Source: Shewanella seohaensis
GTDB taxonomy: Bacteria > Pseudomonadota > Gammaproteobacteria > Enterobacterales > Shewanellaceae
Length of the DNA: 64,000 nucleotides
Assembly (NCBI RefSeq): GCF_025449215.1
Contig: NZ_CP104900.1
Location: 4,278,001 to 4,342,000 of the forward strand
Reading direction: 5' to 3'
Below, in pieces: positions 26,253-36,874 of the stretch. The number at the start of each line of letters is the position of its first letter. Within the stretch, counting starts at the first letter, position 1. The notes below the pieces were generated by a model. That model saw only the letters and a program-made list of their open reading frames with translations, was not told the DNA's origin and did no database searches. The position numbers were made by a program, and so were the translations under genes.

Positions 26253-26987
26253 ATGACATTCTCGCTATTAGATATTTCTGCATTAACGTGGTTTATCGTT
26301 TCTTGGGCTGGCTATACCGCTTTTGCCCGACGCAAAGCGAAGGATACCGACTGTATTGCCCGTGGCCTGCATAAACATCGAATTTACTGGATGCTCGAGC
26401 TGATGACTCGAGGCGTGCGGGTAGGCGATGCGGCGTTATTAGCGAACCTTGAGCGTAATATTGCCTTTTTTGCCTCGACCACGTTGTTCGTGCTCGCGGG
26501 GGTATTAACCTTATTTGCCCAGGTTGAACGCCTCGAAGCCGTGATTGCTACGATTCCCTATGCTACGCCGCCGAATCACTCCTTAGTCCAAGTGAAGTTA
26601 GCGCTGTTGGTGGTGATCTTCGTGATGGCGTTTTTCCAATTTACTTGGTCAATGCGCCAATACGGCTTTGTGAACGTGATGATAGGCGCAGGCCCCATGG
26701 ATAGCGAAGGCGCCAATGACAACCTCAAAGCCTACGCGCGGCAAATGGCGACGGTGCAAGACCAAGCCGCCCATTCCTATAACTATGGCCTGCGAGCTTA
26801 CTACTTTTCGATGGCTGTGCTCTGCTGGTTTGTGCACCCGATACTGTTTATTTTGGCTAGCCTGTTTGTGGTGGTCACCCTGTATCGCCGCGAATTTAAA
26901 TCCCGCGCCGTAATAGCCATTACCGCCGCCAAGGCACATTTAGGTAGCGAATATCAGGCGCGAGAAACCCAGCGCCAAGCCAAGTAG
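26253..26987 (+). CDS. DUF599 family membrane protein
   Basis: A 244-aa protein with about four transmembrane segments. The N-terminal SALTWFIVSWAGYTAF is typical of DUF599, and conserved GLRAYYFSMAVLCWFVHP lies near residue 190. Function unknown. AAGG precedes the ATG at 26253. Codon use returns to the chromosomal pattern here, so this is the first backbone gene right of the accessory block. Confidence 0.82.
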   Translation: MTFSLLDISALTWFIVSWAGYTAFARRKAKDTDCIARGLHKHRIYWMLELMTRGVRVGDAALLANLERNIAFFASTTLFVLAGVLTLFAQVERLEAVIATIPYATPPNHSLVQVKLALLVVIFVMAFFQFTWSMRQYGFVNVMIGAGPMDSEGANDNLKAYARQMATVQDQAAHSYNYGLRAYYFSMAVLCWFVHPILFILASLFVVVTLYRREFKSRAVIAITAAKAHLGSEYQARETQRQAK

Positions 26988-27082
26988 TCGCCAGCTAACC
27001 TAAGACTGTGCCAGCCAAAGCGCAGTCTGATTCTTGTTCTATACTCATTGGGTTAATCACCAATCAATAATGGGAGTGAGCC

Positions 27083-27262
27083 ATGAGTGATAATCTGTTA
27101 ACTGTGGATGAAGTATGCAAGTTGCTGGATAAGAGTCCGGCAACGATCAAACGCTATGCGCGGGAAAACCTGCTCAGTAGTGTGAAAGACGGTGAAGAAT
27201 TGCGATTCCCCGAAGAAGAGGTCAAACGTTACTTAGCCTTTTCGCAGCGCTTAGGAAGATAA
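27083..27262 (+). CDS. Small helix-turn-helix (excisionase/MerR-like) DNA-binding protein
   Basis: A 59-aa protein starting MSDNLLTVDEVCKLLDKSP, with GGGAGTGAG as a good ribosome site before the ATG. The pattern TVDEVCKLLDKSPATIKRYA followed by ELRFPEEEVKRYL is the MerR-type/excisionase winged helix that reads DNA as a small adaptor or regulator. It stands alone between DUF599 and the convergent CYTH gene. Its target is unknown. It is short enough to be missed by length cut-offs. Confidence 0.75.
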   Translation: MSDNLLTVDEVCKLLDKSPATIKRYARENLLSSVKDGEELRFPEEEVKRYLAFSQRLGR

Positions 27263-27313
27263 GCCGCCGCGCCTTTTGTCGATTCATCCCCAAATGGACT
27301 TGGGATGCCTCGC

Positions 27314-27943
27314 TTATCCTTGTATAGCCATCTGTAACTGTCTGTAAGATAAGAACTCCCGCTGTGATTCCTCTAGCCCAAGCTCTGCGGCTAAGGCGAG
27401 GAGCTGCGCCTCATAGATTGGCAGCTTAGCTTCATCATTAGTCATAATAGCAAGCTCGGCAAAGTCACCTAAGCCTTCGAGCCAATCAAGCGTTAAGTGA
27501 AATTCCCCGAGAAAATACACGCTGCGACGTTTTTTAATCTCAAGCACACATTGATAGCCTAACGTCCGCAGCATACTTTTGGCCTTGTTGGCATCCGTGA
27601 TATTAACCGCCTCACAGCGGTCCTTCTCGGGCCCTTTCACTATCCACAGCATGATGCCAGAGGGCTGCATCTCGCGAATACATAGGCTTTTATGCTCCGC
27701 CGCTAACGACACTGAGGGCGAATCAAAATAGCAGTCATGCTCAAGATTATCCTCGAGCATCACCTCGGGGGATTTGGCACTTAAACGCGCCCAAAAGGCC
27801 TCACGGTCCGTGAGTCGATACTTAAGCTCTACCTCAAACTTACCGTTAAAATGGGCGTTAATTTGCGGAGCGAATTCTTTTGCTGCCAATTCTTTTGGTG
27901 CCAATTCTTTTGGCACCATGTCTGCTGGCATTGGGTTACTCAT
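27314..27943 (-). CDS. CYTH domain protein (class IV adenylate cyclase/ThTPase-like)
   Basis: A 209-aa CYTH protein with the signature EVELKYRL near residue 37, RRSVYFL strands, and a final acidic helix. Family members act on triphosphates (CyaB adenylate cyclase, thiamine triphosphatase, tripolyphosphatase), and the exact substrate cannot be read from sequence. The first 30 residues hold a short tandem repeat (PKELAPKELAAKEFAP) encoded by three 15-bp units at 27873-27917. The core domain might start later than the annotated ATG. Confidence 0.8.
   Translation of the reverse strand: MSNPMPADMVPKELAPKELAAKEFAPQINAHFNGKFEVELKYRLTDREAFWARLSAKSPEVMLEDNLEHDCYFDSPSVSLAAEHKSLCIREMQPSGIMLWIVKGPEKDRCEAVNITDANKAKSMLRTLGYQCVLEIKKRRSVYFLGEFHLTLDWLEGLGDFAELAIMTNDEAKLPIYEAQLLALAAELGLEESQREFLSYRQLQMAIQG
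27873..27917. repeat. 15-bp in-frame tandem repeat, three units
   Basis: AATTCTTTTGCTGCC, AATTCTTTTGGTGCC and AATTCTTTTGGCACC follow one another inside the 5' end of the CYTH gene. Each unit adds five residues without changing frame. Confidence 0.8.
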
Positions 27944-27995
27944 ATAAAGGCTTCACTCCTGCTGCGCGTATTTCTCACCCATTCGACATCCAGAC

Positions 27996-29746
27996 TCAAG
28001 CTAAGCGACGATAGAGCGCCTGATAGGCGGGACACGTTTGAAGTAACTGCTCATGGTTGCCCGACGCCACAATTTGCCCCTCGGCGAGGAGGTGAATTTG
28101 GTCCATCTTGGCCATCGCCGTTAATCGATGGCTGATCATTAGCAGGGTTTTATCCTTTGCAAATTCAAGCAGTAAACTTAAGATCTCCCGCTCGGTGCGC
28201 TTATCTAAGCCCTCGGTTGGCTCATCTAACAGTAACAAAGGCGCATCACGCAGCAATGCCCTTGCCACACCAATACGGCGCTGCTCACCGCCCGATAACT
28301 GCCGGCCGCCCTCACCAATCCACATATCGAGAGGCTTGTCACCTTTAAGTAATTCGCCTAAACCTACCTGCTGTAATACTTGGATAAAACGCTCGTCATT
28401 GGCGGTACGCTTTTGCCCTTCTGGCACAGGCAAGGCAATGGCAAGGTTCTCCCGCAGCGTGCCCGCGTACAGGTAAATTCGCTGGCTCACGACTGTCATC
28501 GCCGATCTTAAGGCGGCCTCGCTATAGTCCGTCAGCGGCTGACCATCTAGGCAAATTTGGCCTCGCTGCGCCTGCCATTCACGGGTAATTAAGGATAATA
28601 AACTGGATTTACCGCAGCCCGTCGCGCCCAATAACGCCACCTTTTGCCCGGGCTGTACCGTTAAGGATAAGCCCTGCAGAACGCTCTGATTGTCGTGATA
28701 GCCAAAATGGATATCCGTCATCTGCAGCCCGCCCGATGTCGCCTTAAGCGTTGAATCTTCGCTAAAACGAATATCGCTTTCCTGCTCGGTGATTTCGTGA
28801 ATTCGTGTCGCCGCCAGCACGCAGCCTGACAAATGTTGGAAAGCGCCCGCGATTGGCATCATCATTTCGACGCAGGCCATAGTAGCAAACACCATCAAGG
28901 CGAACATGGGGCCGGGAGGCACGGCATCGCCCACGCCATTGGCGGCTAAAAATAGCATCATGATGAGTGCAGAGCCCGTCGCTAGGATCAGCATGGCTTG
29001 GCTCAAGGCGGTGATATTCGCCATCGCCCCTTGGCTGGCAAATAACGCCTGCTCGGCCTCATCGAGCTTGTGTCTGTATCTGGCGTTCGCACCAAATAAA
29101 CTCAACTCAGCTTGGCCCTGCAGCATCTCAAGCAACTGCACTCGATATTGGCGTTTGGTCTCCAACATATTGCGACTTGGCTCATGCCCAAGCCGATAAA
29201 ACAGTAGTGGTAGCAGCAGCCAAACCACCACTAAAAACAGGCATAAACTTAGGGCCAGCTTGGCATCAAACCATGCGAGGAACAGATATAACAACGCAGT
29301 CATCAGCAAGGAAGCCGCCATCGGCGTCAACAATCTTAAATACAGATGGTCGAGCGTATCTATATCCGCCACGAGGCGGTTGAGCATATCCGCACGGCGC
29401 AGCCCCTGCAGATTTTTAGCGCTGAGTGGGAAGAGTTTTCGCCACGCCCAAACTCTGAGTTCAGTCAGTAATTTAAAGGTCGCCTCATGGGTCGCGAGAC
29501 GCTCACCGTAACGACTGGCCGTTCGCGCGATAGAAAGGAATCGTACGCCCCCGCGGGAGTAAAAAAGTTAAAGGATTGGGAGCCAATAACCGTTAATCCC
29601 GCCACCGCCGTCGCCGATAAAAACCAGCCCGACAGCGACAATAAACCAATCCCCGCCATGAGTGTGGTTAGGGTGAGTACTAGCCCAACGGCCATCATTA
29701 ACCATTGGTGGGAGAACAACCGGATAAAGGGAAGGAGTATTTTCAT
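27996..29746 (-). pseudogene. cydC: CydC subunit of the CydDC ABC exporter, frameshifted
   Basis: Reading across one missing base gives about 583 aa, the normal CydC length. The N-terminal half is the six-helix membrane domain and the C-terminal half is an ATPase with Walker A LGATGCGKSS, signature LSGGEQRR and Walker B LLLLDEPTEG. CydDC exports glutathione and cysteine and is needed to assemble cytochrome bd. The break is at the C5 run 29548-29552 (plus strand); six would join TPAGG to VRFLSIARTASRYGERLA. The start ATG overlaps the cydD stop by four bases, so translation is coupled. Probably a sequence error. Confidence 0.9.
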
Positions 29747-31730
29747 TGTGCGGCTCCCTCGGTTGTCCCTAACGCGATATCGCTGTGGCTATCGGGCATG
29801 GGTGATTCCAGCCCAATATCGGCTACTGATTCAGTATTTTCATGCAACATGGTTTGGAATAACCCCACCTCAGTTGACAGCGTCGCAAAATCCCCCCGCT
29901 GGACTTTTTCGCCCTTATCGAGCACTAGGATGGACGACATATGGTCCAGCTGATCGACTCTGTGGGTCACCATAATGGCCATCTTACCCGCCATCGCCGC
30001 TTTTAAGGTGCGGCTAACGAGTTGTTCGCTGACACTGTCTAAACTCGCCGTCGGTTCATCGAGAATAAAGACTTGCGCCGCCTGTCCCAATGCCCGCGCA
30101 AGCGCAATACGTTGCGCCTGCCCGACCGATAAGGTCGATGACTGCTCGCCTATCAGCGTGGCTAAACCTAGGGGTTGGCTGCGGACAAACTCATGGATAT
30201 TGGCCTGCTCCAGCAATTGCCATATCTGCTCATCCGTCATTTCGGGATTGGCTAAGGCGACGTTTTCTCGCACTGTGCCATGGAATAACTGCGGCTCCTG
30301 CCCAAGCCATGCTAACTGCTGTCGCCAATGGGCAAGATCTAAGCTTGCGAGTTCAACCCCATCAATTAGCAGCTTGCCTTTATAGGGCAAAAATCCTAAT
30401 AAGGCATTGAGTAAACTGGTTTTACCGGCGCCGCTTGGGCCTACCAGAGCCAAATGTTCGCCCTGCTTCAACTCAAAACTGATGGGGCCGAGTAAACGGC
30501 TGCCATCGGTACTAAAGACTTCTAGATCTTTTACGCTAAGGTGAGTCAGCTTATCGAGTCGCGTCTGCTGCCCTATCTTTTCCTGCGAAGAACCTAGTCC
30601 AGAACCCGACTCTAGCTTAAAACCCGACTCTAGCTTAAAGCCCGATGGCTCAGGATGATCCAGCAGCGTCATCAATGCTTGGGCAGCGCCAATCGCCTGC
30701 GCTTTAGCATGGTAGTGAGTGCCCATATCCCTAAGCGGCTGATAAAACTCAGGCGCCAAAATTAAGATAAATAAGCCAACAAACAGGCTAAAAGGTAAAC
30801 CTTCATTCGCATTAGGCCCAAGTTGAGCGTGCGCGCCATAGTAACCAAAATCGAGGTGACCTAAATAACTGAAACCAAAGTAAACCGCTAATACGGCAAT
30901 CGATACCGCGGCAAAAAACTCTAGCACCGCCGAGCTTAAAAAGGCCATTCGCAGCACAGACATAGTACGGCTACGGAACTCCTCCGAGGCTTTTTCGATC
31001 ACCTTAAGCTCAGCATCACCCCGATAGAAGAGTTTTAAGGTCGAAAGCCCTTTTAATCTATCCATAAAGTGGCCACTTAATCTGGCTAAGGCATTGAAGT
31101 TTTTACGGTTAGCATCGGCCGCGCCCATACCGACGAGGATCATAAACAGCGGGATTAGAGGCGCGGTTAATAGCAAAATCAGCCCCGCCGCCCAGTTGAT
31201 GGGAAACACGGCGATGAGGATCAATAAGGGGATCACACCAGCAAGGGTCATTTGCGGTAAATAACGGGCATAAAAATCTTGTAAATCTTCCACTTGCTCT
31301 AAGACTATGCTCGCCCAACTGCCTGCGGGTTTACCTTTAATAAACGCGGGGCCGAGCCGAGTTAACTTATCCATTACCGCACTGCGGATTTGTTGGCGTA
31401 AGCGTTTGCCCGCTTCAAAACTGGCGCGCTCGCGTCCATAGGCGAGTATTGCTCGCAACAACATTAAGCCAATCAAGGCCATAAAATGTGGCAGATAATC
31501 GCTTGCCCCCACAGCCGGCTGAATTGGCGTGCTATTCACTCCATCAGTAAATGCCTGCAAGGCATTGCCAACAATGACGCCATCGAGGAGTGTAGCTATC
31601 AGATAAGCCTGTGCTATCAATGCAATAGCGCTTAACATTCCACACCATACGGAGAGCTTAACAAACCAGCCACAGGCCTTTTTTGCGACTTGAGCCAAAC
31701 GAGAAGGGACTTTTCTAACGACTTATCCAT
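29743..31730 (-). pseudogene. cydD: CydD subunit of the CydDC ABC exporter, frameshifted near the N-terminus
   Basis: The ATPase (Walker A VGPSGAGKTS, signature LSVGQAQR, Walker B VFILDEPTAS) and membrane domain are intact. Only the first codons are out of frame. From ATG 31730 the frame reads MDKSLEKSLLVWLKSQ, which resembles the E. coli start MNKSRQKELTRWLKQQ. One extra base in the T6 run 31679-31684 joins it to KKACGWFVKL, giving about 662 aa. The C-terminus is extended by about 35 acidic residues. The linker before the ATPase holds an 18-bp tandem repeat (SGFKLE twice) at 30605-30640. A long structured leader lies upstream. Confidence 0.88.
30605..30640. repeat. 18-bp in-frame tandem repeat in cydD
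   Basis: Two units of CCCGACTCTAGCTTAAAA/G encode SGFKLESGFKLE in the linker between the membrane and ATPase domains. Copy number could vary without breaking the frame. Confidence 0.75.
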
Positions 31731-31769
31731 GGTGCTCCAACAGAAACTAGCAAAGCAGTAGGTTGTAGA

Positions 31770-31889
31770 AATAGGCTAACACTGAGTGACCCCGAGGGGC
31801 TTGCAAGTGTTGAAAAGGTTCGATAGGGACGCAGTATCGCAGGCATCCAAGGTAGATGAAACCTTAGCGGAAGCTTTTGTTAGCCTATT
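31770..31889 (-). ncRNA. Candidate structured leader upstream of cydDC
   Basis: A perfect 12-bp inverted repeat, AATAGGCTAACA (31770-31781) and TGTTAGCCTATT (31878-31889), encloses 96 nt. Inside, three smaller hairpins can form: CGATA/TATCG, AAGGT/ACCTT and CCCCGAGGGG. An alternative pairing AACACT/AGTGTT competes with the outer stem. The region lies 40 bp upstream of the cydD start and would be in its 5' leader on the minus strand. It matches no riboswitch I recognise. Confidence 0.4.
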
Positions 31890-31976
31890 CACAAAAATGA
31901 GATAAAGATCAATAAATTCCCAAAGTGCGGGAACCCAGAGTCAACTCTCGCCGCCAGCTTAATCAATCGGCCTTAA

Positions 31977-33023
31977 TTATTGCTGAGCGCCGTATTTGAC
32001 TAACACATGCCAGAGCAGCTTGAGCTCGTGTGCCACCTGAGCACGGTTCCCCCGATCGCGCCAATGCTGGGGCGAATGGTATAAATCCCGCGCCGCCACG
32101 CCAATGGCATAGGCATCGACACGCTCGTCGATAGCAATGCGACTCGCCAAAGATGGCATAGTCGGTCCACGGAAATCACTGGGGATCTGCGCCGTGTGCA
32201 GGCTAAAACCATTATGGTATTGCAGCTCGATATCATAGCGATCACAGAGCTTGCTCAAGGTGGCACCGATTTCAGTCCCTTTAAAACTAGGATCTGCCAC
32301 CAGCATGGCAATGTCTTCATCGAGGGACACATCACCGTGGATCTGCGCCTCAATATAATGGTCGAGATTGTTCGACATCGGCCGTTCAAAGCGCGATAGC
32401 AAAGATGAATTCAGTTGATGCGCCAAATATTGGATCACGTTGAGCGGTTTAAAATCCACTTTCCCCAAGGCATAGTGGCGCTCAAAACTCTCGGTGAGCA
32501 GCGCCGCTAATACATCATCAAAGCAGGATAAAGTCCCCTTTTCCTTCGGGTTACGGTAGGAGTCTAAATAAGTGAACGTCGAGCGTGTGAGCAACTGCGA
32601 ATGGGTCAGCAAATAACAGCTGCCAAAACGCGGGGCTGGGCCATCCTGCCACATGCCTAAATCCAAGGCGCCATACTTAGGCCGAGACTTAGTCCCCTTG
32701 TAAGCATCGCCAAAGAGTTGATTTTCCCAATGATCCCTTGGCCCACCTAACTCGGGGGATAACTGTCCGTTGGAGATATGGGTTTCGAATTGGCTGCGGT
32801 ATTGACCATCACGCAATAATCCTTCGGCCACTGTGATACCGCGACTATCGATTCTGTCGGGATGAAAATGCAGTGCGACTCGACCACAGTGTAACAATTG
32901 CTTCAGCGCCGCTTGCATCTCCTGCATGGGAATGTTGGACATCTGCTGCACGTTTCGAATAACCGCCACGGCCTGTTCACTTCGACCACGTGCGAGGCGT
33001 TCAATATGCTGTATTGCTGTCAT
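31977..33023 (-). CDS. DUF3626-like protein of unknown function
   Basis: A 348-aa cytoplasmic protein, probably DUF3626. Visible features are CGRVALHFHPDRIDSRG near residue 50, a Gly/Arg-rich stretch SPELGGPRDHWENQLFG near 90, and RFGSCYLLTHSQLL near 135. These resemble a compact catalytic core, but no known active site is assigned. The start at 33023 is preferred because GGTGG lies upstream; an in-frame ATG at 33047 is possible. Confidence 0.65.
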   Translation of the reverse strand: MTAIQHIERLARGRSEQAVAVIRNVQQMSNIPMQEMQAALKQLLHCGRVALHFHPDRIDSRGITVAEGLLRDGQYRSQFETHISNGQLSPELGGPRDHWENQLFGDAYKGTKSRPKYGALDLGMWQDGPAPRFGSCYLLTHSQLLTRSTFTYLDSYRNPKEKGTLSCFDDVLAALLTESFERHYALGKVDFKPLNVIQYLAHQLNSSLLSRFERPMSNNLDHYIEAQIHGDVSLDEDIAMLVADPSFKGTEIGATLSKLCDRYDIELQYHNGFSLHTAQIPSDFRGPTMPSLASRIAIDERVDAYAIGVAARDLYHSPQHWRDRGNRAQVAHELKLLWHVLVKYGAQQ

Positions 33024-33418
33024 AATCCACCTGCCATGGAGCGTCAATATGCCTAAGAGGACTCATCCTAAGAATTCAATGCTGCTGAATTCAAGCTACA
33101 AAGGGAAAATTTCCCAGTTATCTTTACTAATCCGATTGATGACTAACGTCTTTGCAACCTATTGAGGATGTTTGTTAATTTTACCCCAAGTTAGATTACT
33201 TAGAAGCAATGAAATTAACACAAGCGTGATCTTTCCCTAAATACTGAACAAGATACTGATAGGTCGATAAATTAGCCACTCCTGAATCGGCTTTTGCGCC
33301 AGATAGACAACAAACCACTTTCAAACATGGCGATCTAGCGCCTCTTCATGTAAGCTGCACGCCCGCCAATTCGGCCATACTACTGCTGCGACACTTTGCT
33401 GCCACAAGAGACCCATTA
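33024..33418. other. Intergenic region between DUF3626-like gene and rhlE
   Basis: About 400 bp without a gene, between two divergently transcribed genes. An inverted repeat GAATTCA-ATGCTGC-TGAATTC sits at about 33072-33092. Both promoters should be here. RhlE-type helicase genes often have long leaders, which would fit the spacing. Confidence 0.5.
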
Positions 33419-35064
33419 ATGAGTTTTTCCTCCCTAGGTTTATCTGCACCGATCCAAAAAGCCGTGACTGAACAAGGTTATGACACACCCTCTCCTATTC
33501 AAGCACAGGCGATTCCCGCCGTACTGACGGGTAAAGACGTGATGGCTGCGGCCCAAACGGGGACAGGAAAAACCGCAGGCTTTACCCTGCCGTTGCTCGA
33601 ATTACTCTCTAAAGGCAATAAAGCCAAGGCGGGACAAATCCGCGCCCTAGTGCTAACCCCCACGCGCGAGTTAGCGGCTCAAGTAAGCGAAAGCGTTGAA
33701 ACCTATGGTAAATACCTGCCATTGCGCTCAGCGGTGGTCTTTGGTGGCGTGCCAATTAATCCCCAAATTCAAAAGCTACGCCACGGGGTAGATGTACTGG
33801 TCGCCACGCCTGGACGCTTATTAGATCTTGAGCAGCAAAAAGCGGTGAAGTTTAATCAACTCGAAGTCTTAGTGCTGGATGAAGCAGATCGCATGTTGGA
33901 CATGGGATTTATTCGCGATATCAAAAAGATCCTCGCCATGTTGCCCGCTAAACGACAAAACCTGATGTTTTCGGCGACCTTCTCCGATGAAATCCGTGAG
34001 CTGGCCAAAGGCCTAGTAAATCAACCGGTAGAAATTTCAGTTACGCCACGCAACGCCGCGGCAAACACAGTCAAACAATGGATTTGTCCCGTCGATAAGA
34101 ATCAAAAATCGGCGCTGCTAATTCAGCTCATCAAGCAGGAAAACTGGCAGCAAGTCTTAGTGTTTTCACGCACTAAACACGGCGCAAATAGACTGGCTAA
34201 GAGTCTTATTCAAGCCGAGATCAGCGCCGCCGCAATCCACGGCAATAAGAGCCAAGGCGCACGCACCAAAGCCTTAGCCGACTTTAAGAGTGGCGAAGTG
34301 CGCGTGCTCGTGGCGACCGATATTGCGGCGCGCGGACTCGATATCGACCAATTACCACAAGTAGTGAACTTCGATCTGCCCAATGTCCCCGAGGATTATG
34401 TGCACCGCATTGGCCGCACCGGCCGTGCTGGCGCCTTAGGCCAAGCGGTATCCTTAGTCAGTAGCGAAGAAACTAAGCTGCTCAGGGACATTGAGCGTTT
34501 GATCAATCGCGTACTTGAAAGGCAGGAGGTTGAAGGCTTCAGCCCTGTGCATGCGCTCCCGAATCGACCCTAAATACCCATGGTAAAGAGAACAAAATCA
34601 AAGCCGTAGCAAGCCAACGTAAGCATCGCAGCGCAGGTAAACCCTCGCCAAGAGCCGGTACAGGCCGCGATGGTCGTAAAACGCCAGACGGCGACGGCGC
34701 TGCGCAGCAAAAGAACTCAAGTCCAAACCAAGGCCAGCGCAATAATCAAGGCCAGCATAAGCGTCCTCAAGCGGCAAAAAACGCTGAGAATAAAAATACG
34801 CACTCAAGTACCGAAGCTGGCCGTACGCCAAAACCACAGGATAAACGTCCTCCGCGCGGCAAAGGCCCGGCTAATAGCGAACATAAAGCCAAAGGCCAGC
34901 CTCATTCAGCGGCGCAACAACTTAGCCCACAGGCTCGCAGCGAGAAACAACATTCTGACTCACGCCGCCAAGGCCGCGCTCAGCCGAATGCTAATTCCGC
35001 CAGCGGTGAGCACAAAAAGCCCTCGCATCGACCTGATAACCGCCCTAATCGCGTAAAATCCTAA
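33419..35064 (+). pseudogene. rhlE: RhlE-type DEAD-box RNA helicase, frameshifted in the C-terminal tail
   Basis: The helicase core (residues 1-380) is intact: Q motif [11 protein letters not shown], motif I AQTGTGKT, motif [10 protein letters not shown], motif III SAT, and motif [12 protein letters not shown]. After ALPNRP the frame stops. One extra C in the run 34568-34570 continues [14 protein letters not shown]... into a basic, low-complexity RNA-binding tail ending RPNRVKS, about 548 aa in total, as expected for RhlE. RhlE remodels ribosome precursors and mRNA, especially in the cold. If the deletion were real the protein would keep its core but lose the tail. Confidence 0.88.
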
Positions 35065-35105
35065 TTCGATTTCGAGCCCCAAAGCCCCGTAATAAGATGC
35101 GTAAA

Positions 35106-35138
35106 AAAGATGCCCAGCACTGAGTGCTGGGCATCTTT
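35106..35138. terminator. Bidirectional terminator between rhlE and the chemoreceptor
   Basis: AAAGATGCCCAGCAC-TGA-GTGCTGGGCATCTTT, a perfect 15-bp stem between convergent genes. Confidence 0.9.
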
Positions 35139-35173
35139 GTTTGAGAACTAACTTATCTACAATCTTGAAGTTA

Positions 35174-36874
35174 TTAGGCTTCACGCACCTTAAATTGCTG
35201 CATGGCTTCGCGTAGGGTGTTGGCCTGCTGCGAGAGGGATTCGCTGGCCTTAGCCGTTTCAAATGCGCTATTAAGTACTGATTCTCCCGAATCACGAATG
35301 GTATTTAAACGCTCGCTGATATCTTCGGCGGTCACTGCCTGCTCCTCACTGGCGGTGGCGACTTGAGCATTGGCCTGCGAGAGCTGAGTTAAGGCATCTA
35401 AGATCTCAAACAAGTTTTGTTTAATTTGCTTAACTTGGAGCGATGACTCATTGATTTGCTGCTCATTTTTACCAAATGAGTCGACGGCCGACTGGGCATC
35501 GAGCACTAAGGTTTGAATAAGCTGACTGATTTCCTGGGTGGCGGTTTGGCTGCGCGTCGCGAGGGCGCGCACCTCGTCGGCAACGACGGCAAAACCCCGT
35601 CCCTGATCGCCCGCCCTAGCCGCCTCAATGGAGGCGTTTAACGCCAGTAAATTTGTCTGCCCCGCAATGGCATCCACCACGGAAACAAAGTTTAAAATTT
35701 TGCCTGTGCTGGCTTGGAGTTGCTGGATAAGTTGGCTCGATTGCTGGGCACTCTCCACTAGTTGCTGAGTGATCCGCTCGCTGGCCTCCACAACGGCGCA
35801 ACTGTCCTTGGCTCGGCCTTCCGCTTGGCCCGCCGAAAAGGATGCCGTTTCGGCGCTGCTAGCAACCTCGGTAATGGTCGCCGCCATTTGTGTCATCGAG
35901 GCGGCGACTTGGTCAGTATCTTCCTGTTGGCTGAGTATTGCCCTGCGATTATTTTCTGCCACCGCATTGAGCTCTGTCACCATAGAGGCAATTTCTTCGC
36001 TGCGCCCAATCACATGCCCCACGGTTTGGCTCAGGGTCAAGGCCATTTGATTCATGCTCAAGGTTAACTCGCCAAGCTCATCCTTAGATTCTGCTTGAAG
36101 CACTCGGCTAAAGTTGCCCGACTCCATCATGGCGGCGGCATTACGCAAGCGTGTAATAGACCGCACTATGTACTGACTAAATAACATACCTATGCCTAAT
36201 CCCAAGATGAGGGCGACCGACGAAATCACCATCAGGCCGTAAATCGCGCTTTTCTCCTCATCCTCAGTGATGGATACCGCGGTTTGGGTCATTTGCTCTA
36301 AACGCTGCGCAAACTGGCTGAGCTGGGTGTTGAATTGGGATTGAGTTCGCTCAAGGTCGCTCACCTGCTGCACCAACGCCGTGGCCTGAGTATGTTGCTG
36401 TATCGCATTCACCACTGTCGCTAGCTGGGCATCATAGTCGCGATAAACGCGAATGATGTCGGTGACTTCTTGGATCAATTGTTGGGTTTTGTCGCGTAAT
36501 TCAGGCGGTTGAGGGAGGGTTAACGCCTCATTTAGCATGGTCTGTGTGGAGAGTAACTCGCCGTTAATTCGCTCTTTATGTTGAATCACTTCACCAATAA
36601 AGCCTTCAATTAATCGCTCCTGGGCTGAGACTGGGATCTCTGAAGCGCGAAAAGCCTTTTCAAGGCTAATCGAACTCTCGAGCTGCAAAATAGTGACCTC
36701 ACTCGATAACTTAACTAGGGGGAGGTTTTCGGCGGTAATAGTGTGGATTTCATCCGTTACCCGCTTCATCTTTAGTAGGCTAAAAGCCGCTAATAACAGC
36801 ATGAGTAGCAGCATGATACCGATAAGGCTGCCCATCTTATATTTGATCCGTAAATCTTTAAAAAAACCAAGCAT
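35174..36874 (-). CDS. Methyl-accepting chemotaxis protein
   Basis: A 566-aa receptor. A first membrane helix is at about 13-33, a periplasmic helical-bundle sensor (4HB-like, Gln-rich) at about 35-205, and a second helix at about 210-232. A HAMP domain follows, then a long cytoplasmic coiled coil whose hairpin tip carries [36 protein letters not shown], split here between two helices. It signals to CheA/CheW; the ligand is unknown. The start at 36874 has GGAG upstream; an in-frame ATG at 36922 would add 16 residues. Confidence 0.94.
   Translation of the reverse strand: MLGFFKDLRIKYKMGSLIGIMLLLMLLLAAFSLLKMKRVTDEIHTITAENLPLVKLSSEVTILQLESSISLEKAFRASEIPVSAQERLIEGFIGEVIQHKERINGELLSTQTMLNEALTLPQPPELRDKTQQLIQEVTDIIRVYRDYDAQLATVVNAIQQHTQATALVQQVSDLERTQSQFNTQLSQFAQRLEQMTQTAVSITEDEEKSAIYGLMVISSVALILGLGIGMLFSQYIVRSITRLRNAAAMMESGNFSRVLQAESKDELGELTLSMNQMALTLSQTVGHVIGRSEEIASMVTELNAVAENNRRAILSQQEDTDQVAASMTQMAATITEVASSAETASFSAGQAEGRAKDSCAVVEASERITQQLVESAQQSSQLIQQLQASTGKILNFVSVVDAIAGQTNLLALNASIEAARAGDQGRGFAVVADEVRALATRSQTATQEISQLIQTLVLDAQSAVDSFGKNEQQINESSLQVKQIKQNLFEILDALTQLSQANAQVATASEEQAVTAEDISERLNTIRDSGESVLNSAFETAKASESLSQQANTLREAMQQFKVREA

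Noticed and set aside
31820..31880. c-di-GMP (GEMM) riboswitch on the plus strand
   Set aside because: GGGACGCA at about 31826 resembles a GEMM core, but the conserved GGTAG..AGCGGGG hairpin is absent and no gene lies downstream in that direction.
34670..35056. Basic 128-aa protein after rhlE
   Set aside because: It is an out-of-frame reading of the RhlE tail; the correct frame continues the helicase to 35064.
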